Below are positions 34,616 to 46,857 of a DNA stretch of 64,000 bases, in pieces. Origin of the DNA: Vitellaria paradoxa (taxonomy: Eukaryota; Streptophyta; Magnoliopsida; Ericales; Sapotaceae); NCBI GenBank assembly GCA_019916065.1, contig CM034241.1:11941223-12005222 (forward strand), read 5' to 3'. The first letter of the stretch is position 1, and each line of letters opens with the position of its first letter. Both the position numbers and the translations under genes were made by a program. Below the pieces are notes generated by a model. It was not told where the DNA came from, ran no database searches, and was given only the letters and a program-made list of their open reading frames with translations.

Positions 34616-35361
34616 CATATATATATATATATATATTTATAATATATTAATCGAGAGGAATTTAATATAATTAAATAATTCCAACACATCAGTCATACAT
34701 AACAAGAGAGGTTGCTGGTCACAGTAAAATTTTGTAAAGGAGTTTAATCTAAATCCTCCTAAGATAATCATACTCCTATCCTCCTCTACCCCCAGCCTTG
34801 GGAACCAGTGACTTTACGGGCTTAGCATCCAATGCATACCGACGGTGTCACCTACCAAAAACCTAGCCGTCGCGACCGGCTACCTGACTGGCCAGGTCAG
34901 AAGGGAGCATCTCCCAAATAAAATGCATGTTCCCATCTTCATCTAAAAGGCCATTTCTACCCACCCATCACCCCATTGCCAAAAACAGCTTTAGCACGAA
35001 GTGCCTTAATTTCTTCTCACCCTTTTACATTCCAAGGGTACCTTGTATGGAAATCAGACATTTTTAATAACAACCGGCAATGTTCCCGGGCGATGAATCA
35101 AAAGTGAGATTATTTAGTCACATGCAATATATTTTTAAGCACTTTATCTATATCCATACTTTAATAGTAATTCTCAATAAATCAAAGATTTAACATAGTC
35201 ATCAATATCATTATCACAAAGGTAGGCGCTATATGTAAATTAACAATTAGCAAGTAAAAAAAAAATTTAGAATACAAACTAGTATTTTAGTTAATTGTTT
35301 TGACAAGCTTACCGTACCAAATTTGATAAGAATAAAATTATTTCTAATGGTATATTAATTA

Positions 35362-35435
35362 GGCCGAGGTTGGTAGCTTAGTGGGTGGGCGACCCTAATT
35401 GCGATTTAAAGTTGCAAGTTCGAACCTCATTGGCT
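35362..35435 (+). repeat. tRNA-like SINE head in the gypsy LTR, second type
   Basis: GGTTGGTAGCTTAGTGGG is box A-like and AAGTTCGAACCTC is a good box B, 40-45 bases apart, as in tRNAs. A T-rich run follows. The same segment is at about 43842-43915 in the other LTR. Confidence 0.5.
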
Positions 35436-37463
35436 GCAAATCTCGGTTTTTGCTCCTTTTACCTTTTATTTTATTATTTTATGGAATACGAAGATAATAA
35501 ATAGCTCTTGGACTTATATTTAATTTTTAGCAAAATTGATAAGTTTTATTTTATTCAAAAATAATTTAAATAAATTTCCAATCATCATCTTATTTATAAC
35601 CAAACCCTTATCATAGGTTTTTGGCTTCAAGATATCCACAAATGTCCACAGAATTATCCCAATGTTTAGGAAGGTATTAAATGAGTTTCATTTAATTCAC
35701 TTAATTATAAAAATATAATTATATAACTTGCTAGGTTGACAAAATAATGCCAAAAATAAATCAAATTCATTTAAGAAAGACCAAATGAGAAAAGAACGAG
35801 TCCATTGTTTCTTTTGGGCATTTTATCAAATACTAGCATTTTAGTTTGAATAAGTCATCCAACTATCCATGATGAAACTGATTATCTAAGTCAATTATCA
35901 TCAATATTAGAGTGTCAAATAATACATAATATCTAGTTTAAAATAATTTCATATCAATAGAAATTATTAACATGACAATAACTAACAGAAGGAAATTAAA
36001 ATTTAAATAAATCTTTGAACATAATATTCTAAACAAATCCAAACAAGCATCAATTAAAGCTAAGCAGAATAGCAGCTTGAAAGAAAATTCATATAAAATA
36101 GAGCAAGACTCCAATATCTATAAACTTTATATCTGTAAAAACTAGACTTCAAGACCTACAACTTTCATGTTTTACACTTTTTAAAATTCTAAGGTCTAAA
36201 GGTACAAAAACAGCTTTGAATTCAGTTTGTTCAGAAAATACAGTTTTACACGTGCTCAGTATTTTGGGATAACTTTTGACTCACAAATCGGATTGATGCA
36301 ATTCTTTTTGGGTTGAAAAGAAAACTGAAAGGGCTACAACTTTTATGTTTTAGCCAAAGCCTAATTCCACCGTTTTAGGGGTTAGAAGCACATAAGAAGT
36401 TACAAATAGAGAGCTGTCAGCATACTAAGTTACTTCAGTCAAAATTTTAGCTTCCCTACCCCTAATATACGGGTATTTATTTTTATCACAATCAAGTTTC
36501 ATACTTCAAACCAGAAAATGCATCAAATATATTTTAGGAGATTCATCATCCTACCTCAATGAAGATATTAATGACCAAGTCTGAGAAGGAAAAATGAGTT
36601 AGCTTTGAACACCACCCAAATTGGAAAATTCCAAGCCTTTCTTCTTCCTCCAAGCAACACCAAATCTTCAGCCTCACTAATGAATAATTTATTTTTATTT
36701 CTCTCTTATTTTCTTCTCTGTGAAGACACACAATTTATAGGGAGTGTAGAGAAAATTATTAGTGGAGAAAAATCAACTAAGGTAAGATCATGCCTATACA
36801 ATTGGTAGCATGATCCAAGAATCATGCTTACTTTTTGACTATCTAACCATATCATTTAAGAAAAGCATTGGGGAAGATGTATGGAGGTGGCATGATCCGG
36901 GAATCATGCTAACTTTTTGACAAATTTAAACAATCATGCTAGCTTTTTGACAATTTAACCAAATGCTTTAAATCATGCTAGCTTTCAAACAAAATGCTTT
37001 AAATCTTGTTTGCTAAATAATTTGAAAAAGATGCTTTAAGGTCATCAATGTGGGTCTTCTCTTTGTCCAATTAGTCAAATAATTTTGAAAGATGGTGAGA
37101 GTGTATGGAAGATGGAAATGAAGTTGTCGAGAAATAATTTATAGCAACTATTCATGAGTCAATTCATTGAGTGATAAAGTGAGTTGAAATGAGTTGAGGT
37201 GAGTCAAAGAAAAGGGTTGACCCATGGGTTAATGGTCTTGGTTTGAACCAAATAAGTAATTGGGCTAAGAAGTGTTTGGATAAAAATTTTAGAAATTCTA
37301 CATTAAACTCCCACATAGGGTGAAATTTAATCCGAAAAATTTTCTAACTAATTTTTATCATTCCAAAAATTTTCAAATGCTCAATTTTCTAGATTTTTAC
37401 TATAATAAATATCACTACCACACTTAAATAATTTAATTAAGGAAAAAAATTCAGGTTATTACA

Positions 37464-37477
37464 ATCCACCCCCCTTA
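37464..37477 (-). promoter_or_regulatory. Polypurine tract of the Tekay-like element
   Basis: On the minus strand TTAAGGGGGGTGGAT immediately precedes the 3' LTR. This is the start site of plus-strand DNA synthesis. Confidence 0.85.
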
Positions 37478-37513
37478 AATAAATTTCGTCCCGAAATTTA
37501 CATAAAGCATGAC

Positions 37514-38440
37514 TCAAGTGTTAAACAAATGAGGATATCGTTCACGCATAACAGACTCGCGCTCCCAGGTGGATTCCTCCACACCACGGTGCCTCCACAA
37601 CACTCGAACCAATGGAATGGTTTTGCCTCGTAGTACTTGTTCACGCCGATCCTCGATCTTAACCGGCTGTTGTTCAAATGTAACATCTTGCTGAATATCA
37701 AGTTCAGTCCAATCAATCACGTGACTCGGGTCAGGTTCATACTTTCGAAGCATGGATACATGAAATACATCATGAACACGTGATAGTTGAGGTGGTAGAG
37801 CTAGCTGATATGCAACCTGCCCAACCTTTGCAAGGATTTCGAATGGTCCAATATATCGAGGAGCTAACTTCCCCTTTTTCCCAAATCGTACGACTCCTTG
37901 ACGTGGGGAAACTCGAAGAAAGACATGATCTCCAACCTCGAACTCCAAAGGTCGTCTTCGTCGGTCAGCGTAGCTTTTCTGACGACTCTGGGCAGTAAGT
38001 AGACGTTGACGAATGATAGCAATCTTTTCTGATGTTTGCTTGATCAGGTCGGGTCCTATCATCACCGATTCTCCTACCTCGGTCCAACACAGAGGAGAGC
38101 GACATGGCCTCCCATATAATGCCTCATAAGGTGCCATTCCAATACTTGCTTGATAGCTGTTGTTATACACAAACTCTATCAATGGCAAGTGTTCTTCCCA
38201 ATTTCCTTTAAAGTCTAGTATGCAAGCGCGAAGCATATCTTCCAATGTCTGAATTAACCGTTCTGACTGTCCATCCGTCTGAGGGTGAAATGCCGTGCTA
38301 AAGGTCAATTTAGTGCCTAAAGCCTCCTGCAGACTCTTCCAAAATTGAGCTGTGAATAATGGATCTCGGTCAGATACTATGGAGACTGGTGTTCCGTGAA
38401 GCCGGATGATCTCGCGAATATATAGCTGGCTGCGCTTTTA
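37514..38440 (-). pseudogene. Tekay-like integrase C-terminal part with chromodomain-like tail
   Basis: The frame upstream of 38308 reads the integrase core to [10 protein letters not shown]. It continues with [20 protein letters not shown] (catalytic Glu region), [31 protein letters not shown], the GPFEIL domain, [14 protein letters not shown] and finally [15 protein letters not shown], the chromodomain-like tail that in chromoviruses guides integration to heterochromatin. It ends FNT-stop at 37514. A one-base shift near 38420 separates it from the upstream part. Confidence 0.9.
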
Positions 38441-38980
38441 GGAGTGTGTCGGTAGTGTTCACTGGTAAAAAGTGCGCTGACTTTGTTAATCGATCAATAA
38501 TAACCCATATAGAGTTATTTTTCTTCAACGTCTTAGGTAAGCCCACGACGAAATCCATCGCAATGTGCTCCCACTTCCATTTAGACACAGGTAAAGGTTG
38601 GAGTAATCCAGCTGGTTTCTGGTGTTCTGCTTTGATCTGCTGACAAGCAAGACATTTAGCTACGAATCGAGCAACATCCTTCTTCATTCCCTTCCACCAA
38701 TACTGTCGTGCTAAATCACGGTACATCTTCGTACTTCCAGGGTGAATGGCAAATCTTGAATTATGGAACTCATGCAATATCTCTTTCGAAGGCCATCAGA
38801 ATTCGGGACATACAACCTTCCACAATGCTGTAGTCCTTGATCAGAGCGAAGTGTCCATCCTTCTATAATCTCTCCAGACAAGATTTGAGCTACCATCTTC
38901 TTGCATTCTTCATCATGTTGTTGCGCATCGATCACCTTAGTAATTATCGAGGGAATTGCCATCAGAGAACAACTTGTCAC
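38370..38980 (-). pseudogene. Tekay-like integrase N-terminal part
   Basis: Two frames overlap. 38980 to about 38790 reads a pre-integrase linker (QQHDEECKKMVAQILSGE). 38777 onward reads the HHCC zinc domain (HEFHNSRFAIHPGSTKMYRD, then CLACQQIK) and the core start WEHIAMDFVVGLPKT and WVIIDRLTKSAHFLPV. One-base shifts near 38978 and 38790 break a single ancestral frame; no stop codons are otherwise present. Confidence 0.88.
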
Positions 38981-40320
38981 TGTAGCATTTCCTGATCAAA
39001 TCTGATCTCAAATTCATTCACTGATTCTAGCATCTTCCATTCCCATACTGCCAAATTCGCCAATGTTGAATGTGATTTCCTACTGAGTGCATCTGCTACA
39101 ACATTCGCCTTTCCTGGATGATACTGAAGGGTGAAATCGAAATCCTCCAGATATTCCATCCAGCGTCGTTGTCGCAGGTTCAGGTCTCGTTGGGTGAACA
39201 GATATTTCAGACTCTTGTGATCTGAAAAGACTTCAAACTTTTCACCGTACAAATAATGTCTCCAAAGTTTCAATGCAAAAATAATTGCGGCCAATTCTAG
39301 ATCGTGGGTTGGATAGTTCTTCTCATGGTTTCTCAATTGTCGAGAACCATAAGCGACTACATGGTCTAATTGCATTAGTACACAACCCAATCCTTCTCTT
39401 GAGGCATCACAGTATACTGTATACCCTACCCCTCGTTCTGGTATGATTAGAACTGGGGCTTGAGTCAATCGAGCCTTCAACTCTTGAAAAGCTCTTTCAC
39501 ATTTCTCATCCCAAACAAACTTGACATCTTTGCGGATTAATCGCGTCATGGGTGCAGCAATTCGAGAAAAGTCCTTAATGAACCGTCGGTAGTACCCTGC
39601 CAAACCGAGGAAACTTCTTATCTCGAAGACTGTCTTCGGTTGCTTCCAGCTCATTACGGCTTCTACTTTCGTTGGGTCTACTGCAACACCATCTGTTGAG
39701 ACTATATGTCCCAAGAATGGTATTTTTGTTAGCCAAAACTCGCATTTGCTAGCCTTGGCATACAGTTGGTGATCTAATAAAGTTTGTAAGACAATACGAA
39801 GGTGCTGTTCATGCTCCCGTTCATCCTTTGAATAAATAAGTATGTCGTCAATAAAGACTACAACAAACTTATCCAGGTATGGACGGAAAACACGATTCAT
39901 CAGATCCATAAATGCTGCTGGCGCATTGGTGAGTCCAAAAGGCATAACCACGAACTCGTAGTGCCCATATCTCGTACGGAAAGCTGTCTTTGGAATATCT
40001 TCCTCTCGGATACGTAATTGATGGTATCCTGATCGAAGATCGATCTTAGAGAAGAACAGTGAACCCCTCAATTGATCAAATAAATCATCTATTCGTGGCA
40101 AGGGGTATTTATTCTTGATAGTGACTCTGTTCAGCTTTCTGTAATCAATACATAGCCGTAAACTTCCATCTTTCTTCTTTGCAAAAACAGCTGACGCTCC
40201 CCAGGGGGAAACACTGGGTCGAATGAATCCTAGCTGGAGCAATTCTTCAAGTTGTACTTTTAATTCTTGAAGTTCTGCTGGTGCCATTCGGTAAGGGGCT
40301 ACTGAAATTGGCTGCAACCC
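38977..40320 (-). pseudogene. Tekay-like reverse transcriptase and RNase H
   Basis: A 446-residue open stretch with the full gypsy [55 protein letters not shown] and the catalytic [11 protein letters not shown], then KPKTV-like [15 protein letters not shown]. RNase H follows with [47 protein letters not shown] and [15 protein letters not shown]. All catalytic residues seem present. The upstream join has one extra G in a G run near 40318. This is the best-preserved enzyme domain in the window. Confidence 0.95.
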
Positions 40321-41100
40321 CTGGCTGTAGATCTATACGAAAATCTATTTCTCGCCGAGGTGGCAAACCTGGAAGCTCCTTGGGAAAAACATCTGGAAAC
40401 TCACAAACTACTCGAGGGAGAGCAGTCTGTGGAAGCTCCTCATTCAAAGTCAGATTGGCTAGCAAGCTATTTAATTGCCTGCAACCTCGAGAATGTACTG
40501 GGGATATAATTGGATCTTCTCGGGAATCTCCTTGGATACAGAATCGAGCTCCCGATGGAAGAATAGCCGAGACACGCTTCAGATGACAATCAATAATTGC
40601 TTGGTGTAAAGACAACCAGTCCATTCCTAGAATGACATCGTAGGTGTTCATATCCAACCAGATAAGATCACATTCTACTATGATCTCCCCGAATTGGATC
40701 GCACAAGATCTAGTGATCTTATTTGCCACAGTGTTATTTCCCAGAGGGGAATCAATGGTTAAGGTTCCATTTAATTCCTCTGGTATTAACTTCAATGAAC
40801 ATGCACATTTGGATGATATAAAGGAATGCGAAGCACCAGTATCAACTAGGATTACCACCCAAGTACTAAAGAGTAATGAGGTAACCTGAATAACTGTGTT
40901 TTCTGGTACCGCTGTAATGGGTTCTGGTGCTTCCAAATGGTTAAGTGCAAATACGCGTCCCTGCGGAACATTATTATCCCTTCTTGGCCCTGGTCCTCCT
41001 CCACCACGACCTCGTCCTCCGCCATTGTTCTTCTGTTGTCCTCCTTGCTGGTTCATGTTAGGATTCTGAAAAGGTGGTCTTTGTTGAAACGTTGTTGTGG
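40320..41100 (-). pseudogene. Tekay-like protease region
   Basis: The frame holds a Gly-rich, RNA-binding-like stretch (GGGRGRGGGGPGPRR) followed by the retropepsin site VILVDTGASHSFIS and ILGMDWLSLHQAIIDC, the RVP_2-type protease of chromoviruses. It continues to VVCEFPDVFPKELPGLPP, the usual linker before RT. It joins gag by a one-base loss near 41095 and RT by a one-base gain near 40318. Confidence 0.92.
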
Positions 41101-42158
41101 AGGTGGGTAGGTGATTCGTGCTGGTCCTGGATTCTGTGAATTCTGTTGATTTTGCTTGGGGTATGTCATTGCCCTCTGAGGACAATCCCTTTTAAAATGC
41201 CCAAGTTGCCCACACTGGTAACAGGCATTTGGATCCTTTTGCTGATGTCGAGGTTGACTCCCTCCTCCATTTTTCTTTTGCGGTTGGCCACCATACTGTT
41301 TGTTGTTTTCAAAGAATCTACCTCGTTTTTGTCCAGCATTTTTATTTTGCCTCATGATTGAACCCTTGAACGTTGATCCCTTGAGCTTGGCTGTGTCTTG
41401 CATTTCCATTTCCACAGCAATGGCTGCCCTCACAGCTGCAGCATAAGAAGTGTGCATCATACCAATGATTCTCCCTCGAATGTCAGTCCGCAAGCCCCAT
41501 GTAAACTGATCGGCCTTTGCCTTGTCAGTTAAATTCAAATTTTGGGCATACTTGGACAGACTAGCGAACATTGCTTCGTACTGCATAACAGTCATGCCAC
41601 GCTGCTTCAAGGATAAAAACTCCCGTGTCTTAGCATCCTTGAAAGTTTGTGGAAAGAAATGATCCATGAACAATTCTTCAAATCTTTCCCAGGTCATGGT
41701 TGCAGGGTCGTGACTTCCCTTAACGAAAGTCCACCATTCATATGCATCACCCCGTAGCCGGAACGTTGCCAGGGTTATCTTAGTAGCATGACAGGTTATT
41801 CCCATAGTCTCTAAAATACGAGAGACTTCTTTGAACCAGTTCTCAGCTGCTACTGGTTCGGGTTCACCATGAATGATGGTGGGTCATACCGTAAGAAGTT
41901 TCTCAGGTCATCATCATGTCTTCTTACTGGTGGTATTACTGGTGCTACTCCCGCTACAGCCGCTGCCGGCATTGCCGCCGGTGCTCGTGGATTCATCTGT
42001 ATGAATTGGGCCATAACTGTCGCCATGTCCCGGATAGCTTGGGCCATCTCGTTGGTAACGTTGGTGGTGGTTGCAGATTGTGCATTTGTTGGTTGCGATT
42101 GCGCCCCATTTCGGCTATTGTTTCGGGGTCGTCCACGGCCTCTTCCGGTGTTTTCCAT
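41053..42158 (-). pseudogene. Tekay-like gag
   Basis: Starts MENTGRGRGRPRNNSRNG at 42158, about 115 bases after the primer site. An Ala-rich N-terminal part leads to LRNFLRYDPPSF, a one-base loss near 41869 shifts the frame, and the Retrotrans_gag domain follows (41805-41400: LRGDAYEWWTFVKG, FEELFMDHFFPQTFKD). The zinc knuckle is CYQCGQLGHFKRDC (about 41222-41181). Gag forms the nucleocapsid; only single-base shifts disturb it. Confidence 0.92.
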
Positions 42159-42260
42159 TCTATATAAGATTCACAGATTAGTTGATACTTACACACAAAT
42201 ACACGCAATAAGTATAAAAATACCCAATCCCCACTACCCTTAGGTAAATCGTAAACCTAT

Positions 42261-42273
42261 GGCTCTGATACCA
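42261..42273 (-). promoter_or_regulatory. Primer-binding site of the Tekay-like element
   Basis: On the minus strand TGGTATCAGAGCC, perfect initiator-Met tRNA type, 3 bases from the 5' LTR. Confidence 0.92.
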
Positions 42274-42276
42274 AGC

Positions 42277-45200
42277 TGTCACGACCCGGATTTTCATAAC
42301 CGAATGCCTAGGGGTGACTTGGAATTTATTTGTTAGGTATAAAAATGAGATGATAAAAACACGCTGTCACACCCCAGAGTTTTCCTCCAGATTGGGGTTG
42401 ACCCGTAAGAAAAATTTAAGATAGTCAAAATCCCATGTTTATCCCAAACAATATTTATAAGTCATTGGACTGAACCATTTGATGGGATTTCAACTACAGG
42501 GCTCAAAATAAAGATAGAGAAAAATATTACAGAGCCATCTAAGTGTCCCAATCACGCTATTAACATTACATACCAAATAAAAGCAAATTAGGTCTATGCT
42601 TAATAATTACAATCATCCAACAATTATTACAGACCAAAAATAAAGTCCTCCAGCTCTGTGCAGGAAAGAAGAAAAAATAGATAACTCTTCTGATGGAATA
42701 TTTAAGAGAATTAATCTCTTTCCAGCTCATCTTCTGTATCCTTGTGCTTAATATCCTGAAAAAATATTCCCACAAGGGGTGAGCTACCAAAGCCCAGTAA
42801 TCAGAATCTCCTAGGTGCCTATATGCAGTGGTTGTAATACTACACTGTATTAAGTGAATGTGTTTAAGTGGCATACTATTTATGCAACAATTAATTCAAT
42901 AGATCTCAACTGAATAATGTAAATTATACTTACAACGGTTCGATGAAATCGTCACCGTAACTACTATTTTACTTATATGTAAAATAATTAAATACTGATG
43001 TGTATACCACAATGAAGTCTGTGTCGCAGTGGTAGGGATCTCAGATTTAGATCTTCAAGGTCTCGGGATCAAACCCCGTAGCGATACAAGTTTCATACAT
43101 ATATATATATATATATATTTATAATATATTAATCGAGAGGAATTAATATAATTAAATAATTCCAACACATCAGTCATACATAACAAGAGAGGTTGCTGGT
43201 CACAGTAAAATTTTGTAAAGGAGTTTAATCTAAATCCTCCTAAGATAATCATACTCCTATCCTCCTCTACCCCCAGCCTTGGGAACCAGTGACTTTACGG
43301 GCTTAGCATCCAATGCATACCGACGGTGTCACCTACCAAAAACCTAGCCGTCGCGACCGGCTACCTGACTGGCCAGGTCAGAAGGGAGCATCTCCCAAAT
43401 AAAATGCATGTTCCCATCTTCATCTAAAAGGCCATTTCTACCCACCCATCACCCCATTGCCAAAAACAGCTTTAGCACGAAGTGCCTTAATTTCTTCTCA
43501 CCCTTTTACATTCCAAGGGTACCTTGTATGGAAATCAGACATTTTTAATAACAACCGGCAATGTTCCCGGGCGATGAATCAAAAGTGAGATTATTTAGTC
43601 ACATGCAATATATTTTTAAGCACTTTATCTATATCCATACTTTAATAGTAATTCTCAATAAATCAAAGATTTAACATAGTCATCAATATCATTATCACAA
43701 AGGTAGGCGCTATATGTAAATTAACAATTAGCAAGTAAAAAAAAATTTAGAATACAAACTAGTATTTTAGTTAATTGTTTTGACAAGCTTACCGTACCAA
43801 ATTTGATAAGAATAAAATTATTTCTAATGGTATATTAATTAGGCCGAGGTTGGTAGCTTAGTGGGTGGGCGACCCTAATTGCGATTTAAAGTTGCAAGTT
43901 CGAACCTCATTGGCTGCAAATCTCGGTTTTTGCTCCTTTTACCTTTTATTTTATTATTTTATGGAATACGAAGATAATAAATAGCTCTTGGACTTATATT
44001 TAATTTTTAGCAAAATTGATAAGTTTTATTTTATTCAAAAATAATTTAAATAAATTTCCAATCATCATCTTATTTATAACCAAACCCTTATCATAGGTTT
44101 TTGGCTTCAAGATATCCACAAATGTCCACAGAATTATCCCAATGTTTAGGAAGGTATTAAATGAGTTTCATTTAATTCACTTAATTATAAAAATATAATT
44201 ATATAACTTGCTAGGTTGACAAAACAATGCCAAAAATAAATCAAATTCATTTAAGAAAGACCAAATGAGAAAAGAACGAGTCCATTGTTTCTTTTGGGCA
44301 TTTTATCAAATACTAGCATTTTAGTTTGAATAAGTCATCCAACTATCCATGATGAAACTGATTATCTAAGTCAATTATCATCAATATTAGAGTGTCAAAT
44401 AATACATAATATCTAGTTTAAAATAATTTCATATCAATAGAAATTATTAACATGACAATAACTAACAGAAGGAAATTAAAAATTTAAATAAATCTTTGAA
44501 CATAATATTCTAAACAAATCCAAACAAGCATCAATTAAAGCTAAGCAGAATAGCAGCTTGAAAGAAAATTCATATAAAATAGAGCAAGACTCCAATATCT
44601 ATAAACTTTATATCTGTAAAAACTAGACTTCAAGACCTACAACTTTCATGTTTTACACTTTTTAAAATTCTAAGGTCTAAAGGTACAAAAACAGCTTTGA
44701 ATTCAGTTTGTTCAGAAAATACAGTTTTACACGTGCTCAGTATTTTGGGATAACTTTTGACTCACAAATCGGATTGATGCAATTCTTTTTGGGTTGAAAA
44801 GAAAACTGAAAGGGCTACAACTTTTATGTTTTAGCCAAAGCCTAATTCCACCGTTTTAGGGGTTAGAAGCACATAAGAAGTTACAAATAGAGAGCTGTCA
44901 GCATACTAAGTTACTTCAGTCAAAATTTTGGCTTCCCTACCCCTAATATACAGGTATTTATTTTTATCACAATCAAGTTTCATACTTCAAACCAGAAAAT
45001 GCATCAAATATATTTTAGGAGATTCATCATCCTACCTCAATGAAGATATTAATGACCAAGTCTGAGAAGGAAAAATGAGTTAGCTTTGAACACCACCCAA
45101 ATTGGAAAATTCCAAGCCTTTCTTCTTCCTCCAAGCAACACCAAATCTTCAGCCTCACTAATGAATAATTTATTTTTATTTCTCTCTTATTTTCTTCTCT

Positions 45201-45945
45201 TTGAAGACACACAATTTATAGGGAGTGTAAAGAAAATTATTAGTGGAGAAAAATCAACTAAGGTAAGATCATGCCTATACAATTGGTAGCATGATCCAAG
45301 AATCATGCTTACTTTTTGACTATCTAACCATATCATTTAACAAAAGCATTGGGGAAGATGTATGGAGGTGGCATGATCCGGGAATCATGCTAACTTTTTG
45401 ACAAATTTAAACAATCATGCTAGCTTTTTGACAATTTAACCAAATGCTTTAAATCATGCTAGCTTTCAAACAAAATGCTTTAAATCTTGTTTGCTAAATA
45501 ATTTGAAAAAGATGCTTTAAGGTCATCAATGTGGGTCTTCTCTTTGTCCAATTAGTCAAATAATTTTGAAAGATGGTGAGAGTGTATGGAAGATGGAAAT
45601 GAAGTTGTCGAGAAATAATTTATAGCAACTATTCATGAGTCAATTCATTGAGTGATAAAGTGAGTTGAAATGAGTTGAGGTGAGTCAAAGAAAAGGGTTG
45701 ACCCATGGGTTAATGGTCTTGGTTTGAACCAAATAAGTAATTGGGCTAAGAAGTGTTTGGATAAAAAGTTTAGAAATTCTACATTAAACTCCCACATAGG
45801 GTGAAATTTAATCCGAAAAATTTTCCAACTAATTTTTATCATTCCAAAAATTTTCAAATGCTCAATTTTCTAGATTTTTACTATAATAAATATCACTACC
45901 ACACTTAAATAATTTAATTAAGGAAAAAAAATTCAGGTTATTACA
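42277..45945 (-). repeat. 5' LTR of the Tekay-like element (3669 bp)
   Basis: Pairs with 33794-37463 over its whole length. The first difference is ACGACCC here against ACGCCCC in the other copy. Others include AACAATGCC/AATAATGCC and CTCTTTGAAG/CTCTGTGAAG. Confidence 0.95.
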
Positions 45946-46320
45946 GTATCCATGAGTATGTATTAGTTTATTTTCATGTTTCTATCTTATCATCCAATTC
46001 ACAACAATCACATGTCCATCATACTTCTTACATATCATAACATGTCTTATCATTGAATAGAAAATCCCATCAATCTAACTACAAGCTTAGTATCATTAAA
46101 AATCTAATTATCAAACTCATATTAATTTAATAATAATATAAACTTAAATTCACAAATATATATGTATCAAAAAAAGCATTACAAAAGTATAAATAATACA
46201 TTAATTTCCCTACCTCTTTTTCGTTAGAAACCGGAAATTCACCGTATGCGCAAACCGAATCTCCTTAATTTCCACAATTAGACAGCGCAGGCACGTGAGG
46301 AATGAGTTTAATTAGAAGAC

Positions 46321-46509
46321 TTGGAAATTCATTTGAATTTAGATACTAGTCCTTCTCTTTCTTCTTTTTTCTCTCTTCCTTTTACTTTCTTCCTCTCTCT
46401 TTCTCTCTCTCTTTTCCCTTTCTTTTCTCTTTTTTCTTCTTTTTTTCTTCTTTTTCTCCTTTTTTCTCATCTTCCCCAGTTTGCTCCTTCCAACTAATAC
46501 CCAACACCC

Positions 46510-46540
<31 letters not shown>
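46321..46540. repeat. C/T-rich tract and (TA)n microsatellite
   Basis: A pyrimidine-rich run (about 46350-46470) and a (TA)n run (about 46511-46536) lie inside the right half of the inverted-end element. The minus-strand open frame here is only Lys/Arg/Glu low complexity. Confidence 0.7.
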
Positions 46541-46857
46541 TGCAATTATGGCCTAAGGGGGTAGGGGGATGACTCACCTAAGCTAAAAGAGGTCTGGCCC
46601 CTTCCTTGGGTGCCATGGCTCTTCTTGAATTTTTTTTTTAATTACCAATCACCAAACTCCACATACTCCCACATATATATGGCAGCCAATGGAAGGTGCA
46701 CAGGTGCACCCAAGTGGCTTCGGCCACATGATTAATTAGAGAATGATCAATAGTTCTCAAAAATAAATAGTGAGACTGTAATAGACTGAGTGCATTAAAT
46801 TTTTCAAATTTTAAACTCACTTCCTGGGATATCGGAATTTCGGAGCGTGACATATTA

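Larger units (their letters stand above)
33794..37463 (-). repeat. 3' LTR of the Tekay-like element (3670 bp)
   Basis: In coding sense it starts TGTAATAACCTGAA at 37463 and ends GGGGCGTGACA at 33794. A second terminus-like string, GGGGTGTGACA, lies 90 bp inside it (at about 33883). It carries two tRNA-like segments (34545-34615, 35362-35435) and a (TA)n run (about 34618-34636). Confidence 0.95.
33794..45945 (-). mobile_element. Ty3/gypsy LTR retrotransposon, Tekay/Del-like, very young (12.15 kb)
   Basis: Perfect 5-bp duplication GTATC (33789-33793 and 45946-45950). LTRs of 3670 and 3669 bp are nearly identical, with about nine substitutions by eye plus a few homopolymer length differences. 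The internal 4.8 kb reads on the minus strand from the primer site (42273-42261) through gag, protease, RT, RNase H and integrase to the polypurine tract (37477-37464). Very long LTRs, the initiator-Met primer and a C-terminal chromodomain-like tail fit the Tekay/Del branch of chromoviruses. Gag-pol is interrupted only by single-base shifts. Confidence 0.95.
32917..46852. mobile_element. Solo-LTR-like element with 122-bp inverted ends, split by the Tekay insertion
   Basis: The left end (32917-33038, TGTCATGCCCTGAAATCC) matches the reverse complement of the right end (46731-46852, TGTCACGCTCCGAAATTC) at roughly 87% over 122 bp, including CATTCTCTAATTAAT. The flanking 5 bases are TATTA on both sides (32912-32916 and 46853-46857). 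Without the gypsy insert it is about 1.77 kb and non-coding. The 5-bp duplication and TG...CA ends fit a solo LTR made by an integrase, but inverted ends this long are not normal for an LTR. Confidence 0.65.

Noticed and set aside
46339..46545. Lys/Arg/Glu-rich minus-strand open frame
   Set aside because: Shadow of a C/T-rich tract and a (TA)n run.
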